Under the pieces are notes generated by a model. It did not search any database. It was not told where the DNA came from and was given only the letters and a program-made list of their open reading frames with translations. Shown piece by piece: positions 27,546 to 36,037 of a stretch of DNA of 64,000 bases. Position 1 is the stretch's first letter. Each line of letters begins with the position of its first letter. Origin of the DNA: Niastella caeni (lineage in GTDB: Bacteria; Bacteroidota; Bacteroidia; Chitinophagales; Chitinophagaceae); assembly GCF_004834005.1 (NCBI RefSeq), contig NZ_STFF01000002.1:310001-374000 (forward strand). Reading direction: 5' to 3'. Made by a program: the position numbers and the translations under genes.

Positions 27546-28356
27546 CGATGAAAGTGTGTCAAACGTCCCCTGATTTTGATTGTTCGTCACACCATAATCC
27601 GAATACCATCCCAAAAAAGGAAGCGCTTCCGAGGAGAAACTACCAAACATCCCATCACTTTCCGAAGCCCGTCACACCAAGGGCAAAACACCATCACATT
27701 TTTGAAAAATAAGCGTGCTGGTTGGTATACATTTGGGCAATCAATCACGGCTGACAGTGTTTTCGATCAAGGCTATCGGATATTCAAAAATAGAGTAAAG
27801 CTCTTTGACATTATGGTGTTGAGTAGGATTACCGAACGTACAAGAGTGCGAGGCAACAGTAGCAAAATAGTAATGCAAAAGTTGAGGACTAAATAATTTT
27901 TCCCCTTTAGTGGCTATCACCAATACGGTGTATGACCTGCCGTATACCGGCTTTGAAGGTTTAGCGGATCAACGGTTGGTGATAAGCCAAAAAAACCTGC
28001 GTGCAGCCTGTGTATGCTGAAGTACCATACCTATAACTTAGCATGCAAGAGCTATTGTTTAAATGACGGCCTGCCTTGCTCGTAAAACATAATAGTTCTT
28101 TCGCTGTACAGTCTGGAGGCTGTAACAGGCTAAACGTAATTGCAGCCGAACAAGTCTCATCGCAATTCAGACATTGATCATTGCAATCCGGACAATAACC
28201 CTCGCAATTCAATTTACGCGTTGCAGTAATCAACATAGAGGTGATGCCGCCCGGGTTATACCCGTTACTGCATTACTGGTCTTTGGGCAGCTTCAGCAAA
28301 CACCACCCGTTTGGATAATCATTTAAAATCATTATTTGTTGAAAATCAATGCATTT
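27546..28356. other. Decayed stretch without an intact gene
   Basis: Apart from the 85-base repeat copy (28032-28116) no gene is supported. Short open frames exist on both strands but none resembles a known family. A plus-strand segment near 27911-28018 (VAITNTVYDLPYTGFEGLADQRLVISQ) and a minus-strand Cys-rich one (27961-28236; CPDCNDQCLNCDETC) look like scraps of larger proteins, possibly Rhs-type, but I cannot place them. Confidence 0.4.
28032..28116 (-). repeat. 85-base repeat, right copy
   Basis: Reverse-complement partner of 2042-2126 (about 87 percent identical). The pair encloses the whole tail-fibre/Rhs/NADAR/IS region of about 26 kb in inverted orientation. Confidence 0.8.
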
Positions 28357-28584
28357 ATGTACGGGGAAGCAAAAAAATTACACCTGATCGAAGAAATTCT
28401 CAAAATTGAGAATGAGGCTGTACTTGAGGAAGTGAATAACGTAATAAGCAAAAGTAAACTGCATGCGGTAGAACCTAAAAGCTTTAAAAAGTTTTCTGGT
28501 ATATGGTCATCAACAGAAGCTGATGAAATGAAACGTATAATTGAAGAAAGTTTTGAACAAATAAATCCCGATGACTGGAAATAA
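28357..28584 (+). CDS. Antitoxin of a VapBC-type pair
   Basis: ATG 28357 gives 75 residues (MYGEAKKLHLIEEIL...); TTG codons at 28336 and 28339 would add seven and six residues. The N-terminal amphipathic part (KLHLIEEILKIENEAVLEEVNNVI) and acidic C-terminus (EADEMKRIIEESFEQINPDDWK) match the small antitoxins that precede PIN-domain toxins in Bacteroidota. Its end overlaps the toxin start (ATG 28571) by 14 bases, the normal layout of such pairs. Because the toxin is broken, the antitoxin may now be an orphan. Confidence 0.7.
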   Translation: MYGEAKKLHLIEEILKIENEAVLEEVNNVISKSKLHAVEPKSFKKFSGIWSSTEADEMKRIIEESFEQINPDDWK

Positions 28585-28875
28585 AGTACTCCTGGATACA
28601 AGCATTGTGATTGAATTGTTTAAAGGTGATCAGGAAGTTTTGAACTTTCTGGATAAGCAACAAATCGTCAAGCGTTCTTACTACAATGTACAGTTTTGAG
28701 TGCTGATCAAGGTACTGCGGAGGCAGGTGCCAAAGTAAAAGCCGCTTTGCTCAAAAAGGGAAAACCGATTCCAAAAAATGATATTTGGATAGCAGCCACT
28801 GCTCTTCAGTATGATCTGCCTATATATACCAATGATAAACATTTCTCCGAAGTGGAAAACATTTCTTTAGTGTAA
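28571..28875 (+). pseudogene. Broken PIN-domain toxin (VapC-type)
   Basis: The first 33 or so codons give a normal PIN start (NKVLLDTSIVIELFKGDQEVLNFL; catalytic Asp9) and then a stop at 28697. The C-terminal half continues in another frame from about 28681 (VLSADQGTAEAGAKVKAALLKKG, PIPKNDIWIAATALQYDLPIYT, NDKHFSEVENISLV). The middle of about 40 residues that normally carries the ELYYG-type conserved Glu is missing. So an internal deletion plus frameshift inactivated the RNase while both ends are still readable, implying a recent event. Confidence 0.85.
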
Positions 28876-29001
28876 CGCAGGATTGAAATGACCCGAACTC
28901 CCGTCGCAACGAAATAATTTCATTTGATAGTTCATCACAAATAGGGGCCAACCCGAAAGGCCAGCCCCATTCAAATATTATTATTTCGAAAATCTGAAAA
29001 G

Positions 29002-30129
29002 TTATTTCCGGCAACGGGCTTTTTTCTTTGTCTTTGAATTTGCCAGCTCTTCTTTCAGTTTATTATTTTCTTCCATCATTACGGCCATTTTCTCCTCCAA
29101 CTGCTTCAACCTTTCATTTTGTTCCTGCTGTTTTTTATTCTGTTCTATTGCATACAAAGTAAGTTCTTCTACTTTTTTCAACAATATAACGTGGTGTTCC
29201 CGAAGGTTTATACCGTCTTTTTTAACTTCAGCTTCCGATGGTACCTCAGGCAGGTGATGATTTTGCTTAATGTAGGTTTCCACTTGCTGCAAGGTAGGTA
29301 ACTGATAGGTAGAGTCAAACACATAATCAGGATAGCCATATCCGCCCGACGTAATAAAATTGTTTCCCCAAACAGTCCCATTCACATGAAGTTTGTAAGC
29401 GGGATTATCCGTTCCAATACCCACATTGCCATTCGCGTGCAAAGTAGCTAGTAAATTATATCCGGCCGCTAAATAGAGACCTCCACTTGCCACGATAAGT
29501 CCGTTTGATTGATTTTGAAAGTGCAGTACACCAAGGTTTCTTTTATCAACGGGGACGTTTGGGTATAAGTAGCCCTGGCCTAAACCACTACCATAATGAA
29601 AAAGGAGCGTTCCCGCCCAGGTGGGGCTGTTGCCATTATTAAAAAAGTCCGAGGCTACTGCTCCACTAGAGGAAATTGCAGCAGGAACCTCTCCAACTAC
29701 TGCCAGGGAATTTAGTAATTGGGTATGGGTATTGGCCATATTGCTTGAAACCCCTACCCGCAAACTTGCTGCACCATTATTGGGCAGTTCCAGTTTTGCA
29801 CTGGGGTTTGTTACACCAATTCCTACATTCCCATCCCTGCTTATAACAAACTTTTCTGCCCAGGTAGTTGTAACAGGATAATCATTGGCTATATGAAATG
29901 CATGATTGCCGGTTCCCAGGGCCCAGCGGGCTGTGGGAATATCATTTACTATTAAATGATAACCTCCGCCTGCATTCCCGGCTGTTACAATACCATTTAC
30001 ATCCAACTTAGTAGCAGGCGTTTGGGTTCCAATACCTACATTCCCTGTGTTTTTTACGTATACCTGTGCCATTGCACCTGTTTGAAGAACAATAACCCCA
30101 AAAATGGCGGTTAAGCTTGTTTTGAACAT
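29002..30129 (-). CDS. Secreted tail-fibre-like protein, second copy
   Basis: A 375-residue protein with signal peptide (MFKTSLTAIFGVIVLQTGAMAQ). It repeats the GNVGIGTQTPATKLDVNG, GNVGIGVTNPSAKLELPN and GNVGIGTDNPAYKLHVNG motifs of trimeric shaft proteins. The C-terminus shares PDYVFDSTYQLPTLQQVETY, HLPEVPSEAEVKKDGINLRE and LKKVEELTLYAIEQ with the gene at 2933-4618, then a long coiled coil ending in a basic tail (KTKKKARCRK). The shorter shaft suggests recombination or loss of repeats relative to its paralogue. Faces the ECF sigma gene divergently. Confidence 0.82.
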   Translation of the reverse strand: MFKTSLTAIFGVIVLQTGAMAQVYVKNTGNVGIGTQTPATKLDVNGIVTAGNAGGGYHLIVNDIPTARWALGTGNHAFHIANDYPVTTTWAEKFVISRDGNVGIGVTNPSAKLELPNNGAASLRVGVSSNMANTHTQLLNSLAVVGEVPAAISSSGAVASDFFNNGNSPTWAGTLLFHYGSGLGQGYLYPNVPVDKRNLGVLHFQNQSNGLIVASGGLYLAAGYNLLATLHANGNVGIGTDNPAYKLHVNGTVWGNNFITSGGYGYPDYVFDSTYQLPTLQQVETYIKQNHHLPEVPSEAEVKKDGINLREHHVILLKKVEELTLYAIEQNKKQQEQNERLKQLEEKMAVMMEENNKLKEELANSKTKKKARCRK

Positions 30130-30506
30130 AGTTGTAGTTTAAATAGTTAGTGATATTATTTTTAATTGTTGTCCAATACGATCGATCTGACAATTGCTTT
30201 TGGGAATAGCACATTTCGTGAGAAGTGAATTGCAGAAAAGCGGGATCATGTGCAGGTCAGATGGTTTTGGTTGATTTTGGCCCTGTAATGTAAATAAGGA
30301 TGAGTGGTCCTGAAAATAAATTTGATAAACGTGCAATTAAAACTAATAGGCGCGTCGATTTTAGCAATAAGTGTGCAAGGAGGGGAGGAATATTTCAACT
30401 GTGTTTTAGACATTTTATTGGTCCTGGCTAAAAAACATTCGGCAAATTTTGCACATATTATTTTTTTGGCTGAAATTGGTTGTAATATAAAACCAGGACT
30501 TGCCAT
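30130..30506. other. Divergent promoter region
   Basis: 377 bases between the tail-fibre-like gene and the sigma gene hold only AT-rich sequence; promoters for both directions should lie here. No confident motif. Confidence 0.4.
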
Positions 30507-31091
30507 TTGACTGATCCCAACCATATCAGATCGCTGCAGGAGCGTATTGCTTTGTATGAAGATATGCAGGCCTATCACGCCTTGTATAACATTTTCTTCA
30601 ATAATCTCCATCGTTTTTGCTTTTCCTTTGTAAAGTCTTCAGAAGTTGCAGAAGAAATTGTTTCTGACGTGTTTATCAAATTATGGCAGATAAGGAACAA
30701 ACTCCCTGAAATTGTGAACCTGAAAGTTTATCTGTACCAGATCGCGAAGAACTTTTGTCTTAACTATATCACCCGCCATTTTAAAAATCCCGTTGTCAGT
30801 CTCGACGAAATGGACCTTGAAACAGTTATCAGCCTCGATAATCCCGAAGAACTGTGCATTTCTGCCGATATCATCAACACCATCCGGCAATCCATCAGGC
30901 AATTACCACCGCAGTGCCGCCTTATTTTCCAAATGGTGAAAGAAGATGGCATGCGCTATAAAGAAGTTGCTGATATTCTGAATATTTCAGTGATCACCGT
31001 TCGCAACCAGGTAGCTATTGCTACGCGGAAGATTGCTGAATCATTGCCAGTTTCCATTAGTTTACAATACCACATTAGAAATACGAAGTGA
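30507..31091 (+). CDS. ECF RNA polymerase sigma factor of PUL 1
   Basis: 194 residues from TTG 30507. I chose TTG because the conserved LQERIALYEDMQAYHALYNIFF lead-in starts before the first ATG (30564) and the frame closes at TAA 30483. Region 2 (RFCFSFVKSSEVAEEIVSDVFIKLWQ) and region 4 (LPPQCRLIFQMVKEDGMRYKEVADILNISVITVRNQV) are intact. It belongs to the Bacteroidota sigma factors controlled by FecR-type anti-sigma proteins and TonB-dependent receptors. It sits directly upstream of FecR and an STN-bearing SusC, so it should switch on PUL 1 when the receptor binds its glycan. Confidence 0.93.
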   Translation: MTDPNHIRSLQERIALYEDMQAYHALYNIFFNNLHRFCFSFVKSSEVAEEIVSDVFIKLWQIRNKLPEIVNLKVYLYQIAKNFCLNYITRHFKNPVVSLDEMDLETVISLDNPEELCISADIINTIRQSIRQLPPQCRLIFQMVKEDGMRYKEVADILNISVITVRNQVAIATRKIAESLPVSISLQYHIRNTK

Positions 31092-31207
31092 GATGCCGAT
31101 TTCTGATTTTGAGATTTAGGGATTTTGCGATTTCCCTGGATTTGAACCTTTCGAAAAACTCGAAATCCCGAAATCCCCAAATCCCGCAATCCCAAAATCT
31201 TACTTCG
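31084..31207. repeat. Long imperfect hairpin between sigma and FecR genes
   Basis: Arms begin CGAAGT (31084-31089) and end ACTTCG (31202-31207), each built of repeated GGGATTT-like or AAATCCC-like words; the apex has CTTTCGAAAAACTCGAAA. The left arm overlaps the sigma stop codon. It may attenuate transcription into the anti-sigma gene or protect the sigma mRNA end. Confidence 0.75.
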
Positions 31208-31285
31208 CCTCCATTAGTCACAAATTTTTTTTTTCTCCCCTTTGGTACATAACCATCCATTCCCTTGTCTTAGTAATCACAGCCT

Positions 31286-32434
31286 ATGATCATGAACGAA
31301 GAAAGAGTCTGGTATTTATTAAGTGTACAGCTTACAGGCGAGGCCACTGCCGAAGAACTGGAAGAACTGAACACCCTGCTGAAGCAAGACCCCTCGTTGG
31401 AATTGCGTGCAGAGATCATGCGTAATATCTGGACCAGCAGGCAGCATCGCGAGGCGGGGGCCGCCAATGAGGTTCGTTTTGATAAACACCTGCAACGGCT
31501 TAGCAATCACCTGGCTCAGCCTGCTTTGCAGTTTGATAAAGAAGGAATTGATAACCGTTCAGTTGAGATGGAACCGGTACCCCATCGCAATCGTTTACGA
31601 TGGTTATGGCTGGCTACCGGGGTAGCGGCATCGGTGCTGATCTTCTTTTTTGTTTTTTCACCTTCAAAAAAGAAAACGGATGATCCTGTTGCCAGTAACA
31701 CCATCAGTACCCGCCCTGGTTCAAAATCAAAAGTGGAGTTGCCCGATGGTACCCAGGTGTGGCTGAATTCGGATAGTAAATTAACCTATGGCCAGAACTT
31801 TTTAGGTAATACCCGTGAAGTAACCCTTACCGGTGAAGCCTATTTTGATGTAGCGCATGCTACCTCCGCTGAAACCGGCCAAAGAATTCCTTTTATCATT
31901 CATACCAGCTCTATTGATATAAAAGTATTGGGCACCGCGTTTAATGTTCGTTCTTATCCCGGCGAAAAAACAACGGAAACCGCGCTGATACGGGGTTCTG
32001 TAGAAGTGATCCTTCACAATAACCCTGATAAAAAAATAGTGCTGAAACCTGATGAAAAGCTGATCGTTAAAAATGACAATGCTACTGTTGTAAATAATAA
32101 CCTAACATCAGGCGACAGTATCGCCGGTAATACAGATAATGAGCCCATGATGACGTTGAGTAAAATACGGCCTTATAAAAAAGATACCACTGCCCATTAT
32201 GAAACCATGTGGGTTAAAAATAAACTGGCTTTTGAGAACGAATCTTTCGATCGCATGCTACCGGAAATTGAACGGTGGTATAATGTAACCATCCTATTAA
32301 AGAATGAATCGCTGAAAGACCTGCATTTTACCGGTGTTTTTGAGAATAAATCACTGGCTGACGTCATGGAAGCGCTCAGCTTATCGCGCGGCTTCCGGTA
32401 CGACATTAAAGGCGCACAGGTCACCATTTGGTAA
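31286..32434 (+). CDS. FecR-type anti-sigma factor
   Basis: About 380 residues; ATG 31286 or 31292 (MNEERVWYLLSVQLTGEATAEELEELN). The cytosolic N-terminal part binds sigma; a single membrane segment (about WLWLATGVAASVLIFFFVF) follows near residue 107. The periplasmic FecR domain has STRPGSKSKVELPDGTQVWLNSDSKL and EAYFDVAH, and the C-terminal DUF4974-type domain has FENESFDRMLPEIERWYNVTI and LHFTGVFENKSL, which contacts the receptor's STN domain. Family role: relays binding at the outer membrane to the ECF sigma factor. Confidence 0.93.
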   Translation: MIMNEERVWYLLSVQLTGEATAEELEELNTLLKQDPSLELRAEIMRNIWTSRQHREAGAANEVRFDKHLQRLSNHLAQPALQFDKEGIDNRSVEMEPVPHRNRLRWLWLATGVAASVLIFFFVFSPSKKKTDDPVASNTISTRPGSKSKVELPDGTQVWLNSDSKLTYGQNFLGNTREVTLTGEAYFDVAHATSAETGQRIPFIIHTSSIDIKVLGTAFNVRSYPGEKTTETALIRGSVEVILHNNPDKKIVLKPDEKLIVKNDNATVVNNNLTSGDSIAGNTDNEPMMTLSKIRPYKKDTTAHYETMWVKNKLAFENESFDRMLPEIERWYNVTILLKNESLKDLHFTGVFENKSLADVMEALSLSRGFRYDIKGAQVTIW

Positions 32435-32618
32435 AGTACTTGTACTATATATACGATGTATTAACGATTGAGTAACCAAAACGATTTGCAATGAAAAGAG
32501 TAACCTGACTACGTAAAACAAAAACGGAGAATGTTGACGCATCCCCCGTTTGAAGTTAAATTCTGACAACCTTCTTGCTTAGAGAAATTCTCATCCTTTA
32601 ACTATTCAAAACTAAGTT

Positions 32619-35600
32619 ATGAAAAAAAATGGATGTAGGGCATTCTCATGTCCTGCCCCTATTATCAAATGCTTGCTGCTGATGAAATTGACTGTTCTGC
32701 TTATATGCTTTTTTTCGCTTCAGTCTATAGCGCATGTTGGATTTGCCCAGGAAAAAGTTACTCTTAAACTGGCAAATGGCTCCCTGCGCACAGCATTCAA
32801 GATCATTGAGCGCCAAACCTATTTTCGGTTTGTATACAATGAAGAGATCTTACCGGCCGAACAAAAGATCAATATAAACGTGCAGGCTGAACCGGTTGGT
32901 AATGTATTGAAACAACTGCTGAACAAAACCTCTCTTACTTATAAAATAGTTGGCAACGACCTCATCGTTATTTCAACGGAACAAAAAGAGGCGGCGGAAG
33001 AACGTACCCCGCTGTCTTTTGAAATAACAGGCCGTGTTACAGATACCCGCAATACGGCCCTGCCAAATGTAACCGTGCAGGAAAAAGGCACCAGCAATGG
33101 TACTTCTACAAAGGAGCATGGGAACTACTCATTAAATGTTACCAGTGAGAACGCCGTACTGATCGTTAGTTCGGTGGGTTTCCTCGATCAGGAGATCCCG
33201 GTGAAAGGCCGCCATACAATCGATATTGTGCTGCAGGAGAACGTCGCCGATCTGAACCAGGTAGTGGTAATAGGCTATGGTACGCAAAAGAAATCAGATG
33301 TTACCGGTTCGGTAGTATCTGTTCCCAAAGCGCGTTTGAGTGAACTGCCCGTTACCAATATATACCAGGCGATGCAAGGCTCGGTAGCTGGTTTAAATGT
33401 TACCCAAAACTCATCGGTGCCCGGTAGCGGCGCTACCGTTACTGTACGCGGTATTAATTCTATCAATGCCAACAGAACACCTTTCATTGTAGTGGACGGT
33501 ATTCCGTTCAGCACTACTGGTGGTAACATCAACGACATCAACTCAAATGACATTGCTTCTATTGAAGTATTGAAAGACGCCTCTGCGGTAGCCATTTATG
33601 GTACCCGCGGCGCCAATGGCGTAATTCTCATCACTACCAAAAGAGGGATGTCGGGCAAACCGCTTATCCGGTACAGTGGTTACACCGGTTTGGAAAACAT
33701 AGCGCATGTGATGAAGCCCAGCAGCCCCGAACAATATGTTCAGAAATATGCCGACTGGTGGAAGCAGGTGAACCCCACGCAAACACAAACGAACATCCTG
33801 CCCAATGCATATGAGATTGCCAATTACAATAATGGAAAAACAGTTGACTGGATAAAAGAAGTTACCCAACAGGGCATCATCCAGGACCATAATATAAGTA
33901 TATCTGGCGGAACGAAAGATGTGAAATATTATTTGTCGGGCGAATACCTGAATCAAAAAGGCGTGGTGAAGGGCTATCAATACCGTCGGCTGAGCATCCG
34001 GTCGAACCTCGATGTAAACCTTACCGACTTCCTCACCGTTGGTACTTCATTATTCTTTGTGAATAATAATTACGATGGCGGAAGGGTTAACTTTTACCTG
34101 GGTGCTATTATGAGTCCGTATGGAACACTGCGTAAAGCCACTGGCGACTATGAGATCTATCCCATGAACCCCGAATTGTTATATGTAAATCCATTGCTGG
34201 GTTTGTATAACGATCGTATAAGCCGCGGCAATAACCTGAACAGTAATTTTTATCTTGAATTAAAACCTGCCTTTTTAAAGGGCCTGAAATACCGCGCGAA
34301 TGCCGCCTGGTCGTACCTTCCCGGCAGAACCGCCAATTACGTTGGCCGGAAGGCAAATGACCTGTTGGGAACAGCAACGGTGGGCAGCACCGAGAACAAG
34401 AACTGGATCTTTGAAAATATTCTCACCTATACCAAAGACTGGCAAAAGCATCATTTTGACTTTACCGGTTTGTACAGTGCGCAACAGAACGATTATTTTA
34501 CAACCTCTACAACGGGCGTAGGTTTCGTAAACGATGAGTTGTCTTATAAGAATTTAAGTGCTGCCGCTACATTGACCGCAAGTTCTAACCAGAACAGAAG
34601 TACCCTGATCTCACAAATGGGCCGGTTGAACTATAATTACGACAGTCGCTACCTGTTAACCGTTACTGCCCGTCGCGATGGCTATTCCGCTTTTGGCGCC
34701 AATACCGACAAATACGGACTGTTCCCCTCATTTGCGTTAGGTTGGAACATCAGCAACGAAAATTTCATGAGCCCTGTTTCGTTCGTGAACAATTTGAAGT
34801 TGCGTATGTCTTACGGTAAATCTGGTAACCAGGCCATCGATCCCAATGGGACCGCATCTACCAATGCCTCTGTTCGCTTCCCTTATAATGGCGTAAGCAC
34901 CATTGGCGTAATAAGCACCAGTACCATGGGTAATAAAGACCTGCATTGGGAATCAACAACCGGTTTCAATGCCGGCATCGACTTCTCGGTGTTGAACAGC
35001 CGCATTAGCGGTACCATTGAAGTGTACAGCACCCGCACAACCGACATTTTACTGAGACGCAACCTGCCCGCGGCAACCGGTTACCAGATCGTTTGGGATA
35101 ACCTGGGTAAATTATCAAACAATGGATTGGAAATAACGCTGAACACGGTTAACGTAAAAGCCGGTGACTTTAAATGGGAGTCTATGCTGAACTTCTCCAG
35201 GAACAGGAACAAGATCGTTGACCTGTATGGTGATAAGAAAGACGACCTTGGCAACCGGTGGTTTATAGGCCAGCCATTATTTGTAGTGTATGATTACGTA
35301 CTGCAGGGCGTTTGGCAAACCGGTGAAGATGCATCGAGCCAGGACCCCGGTGTTAAGCCCGGCGATTTGAAATTTGAAGATCGAAATGGCAGCAAAACCA
35401 TTACGGCTGATGACAGAACCGTATTGGGCTCTACGCTGCCTAAATGGATCGGTGGCCTCACCAATACCTTCCATTATAAGAACTGGCACCTGAACATTTT
35501 CATTCAAACCTTCCAGGGCGCATTGAAGAACAATCCTAATTTAACCTTTGCCGATGAAGCGGGTCGCATGAACACCGCTGCGGAAATTGGTTACTGGACG

Positions 35601-35912
35601 GAAACCAACAAAAGCAATACACGGCCTTCATTGCGATATACCAACACCCGCGGTTATGGATATGCTTCAGACAATAGCTATACAAGAATTAAAGACGCAA
35701 CCTTAAGTTACACAACGCCGCAACGCTTATTAAATAAAACAGGACTGGGTAGCCTGACCTTTTATGTAAGTGGTCGTAACCTGTATACATTCACCAATTG
35801 GGTAGGCTGGGACCCTGAAAATGACTTCACTTTCAGAGGCAGTAACGGCTGGGATAATAACTACCCGCTTGTTAGATCATTCATTTTTGGTGTTAATGTA
35901 GGACTTCGTTAA
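32619..35912 (+). CDS. SusC/RagA-type TonB-dependent receptor with STN domain
   Basis: A 1097-residue outer-membrane receptor. After the signal peptide (ending near AQEKV) comes an STN domain (about 45-115: LKLANGSLRTAFKIIERQTYFRF), a carboxypeptidase-regulatory-like domain (FEITGRVTDTRNTALPNV), the QVVVIGYGTQKKSDVTGSV hallmark, the plug (IRG-type region VRGINSINANRTPFIVVDGIPF, IEVLKDASAVAIYGTRGANGV) and a barrel ending FIFGVNVGLR. The STN domain is the signalling extension that pairs with FecR, fitting the two upstream genes. It imports the oligosaccharides that the GH88/GH2 enzymes trim. Confidence 0.95.
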   Translation: MKKNGCRAFSCPAPIIKCLLLMKLTVLLICFFSLQSIAHVGFAQEKVTLKLANGSLRTAFKIIERQTYFRFVYNEEILPAEQKININVQAEPVGNVLKQLLNKTSLTYKIVGNDLIVISTEQKEAAEERTPLSFEITGRVTDTRNTALPNVTVQEKGTSNGTSTKEHGNYSLNVTSENAVLIVSSVGFLDQEIPVKGRHTIDIVLQENVADLNQVVVIGYGTQKKSDVTGSVVSVPKARLSELPVTNIYQAMQGSVAGLNVTQNSSVPGSGATVTVRGINSINANRTPFIVVDGIPFSTTGGNINDINSNDIASIEVLKDASAVAIYGTRGANGVILITTKRGMSGKPLIRYSGYTGLENIAHVMKPSSPEQYVQKYADWWKQVNPTQTQTNILPNAYEIANYNNGKTVDWIKEVTQQGIIQDHNISISGGTKDVKYYLSGEYLNQKGVVKGYQYRRLSIRSNLDVNLTDFLTVGTSLFFVNNNYDGGRVNFYLGAIMSPYGTLRKATGDYEIYPMNPELLYVNPLLGLYNDRISRGNNLNSNFYLELKPAFLKGLKYRANAAWSYLPGRTANYVGRKANDLLGTATVGSTENKNWIFENILTYTKDWQKHHFDFTGLYSAQQNDYFTTSTTGVGFVNDELSYKNLSAAATLTASSNQNRSTLISQMGRLNYNYDSRYLLTVTARRDGYSAFGANTDKYGLFPSFALGWNISNENFMSPVSFVNNLKLRMSYGKSGNQAIDPNGTASTNASVRFPYNGVSTIGVISTSTMGNKDLHWESTTGFNAGIDFSVLNSRISGTIEVYSTRTTDILLRRNLPAATGYQIVWDNLGKLSNNGLEITLNTVNVKAGDFKWESMLNFSRNRNKIVDLYGDKKDDLGNRWFIGQPLFVVYDYVLQGVWQTGEDASSQDPGVKPGDLKFEDRNGSKTITADDRTVLGSTLPKWIGGLTNTFHYKNWHLNIFIQTFQGALKNNPNLTFADEAGRMNTAAEIGYWTETNKSNTRPSLRYTNTRGYGYASDNSYTRIKDATLSYTTPQRLLNKTGLGSLTFYVSGRNLYTFTNWVGWDPENDFTFRGSNGWDNNYPLVRSFIFGVNVGLR

Positions 35913-36037
35913 TTGATCAACTTAAACATTATTACAAATGAAATGAGCCGTAAAAATTTTCGAGCAAATTTATGTTAGGTGCGATGAAAATTTTTACGAC
36001 GAATTCCATGTGGCCAAAATCAAATAATTATTATCAC

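Noticed and set aside
27282..27650. 122-codon minus-strand frame across the GAGGAC element
   Set aside because: The frame runs through palindromes and yields an unordered Ser/Cys-rich sequence with no family likeness.
27576..27896. 106-codon plus-strand frame after the palindrome element
   Set aside because: Composition and codon pattern look random, basic throughout, and there is no ribosome-binding site or neighbour support.
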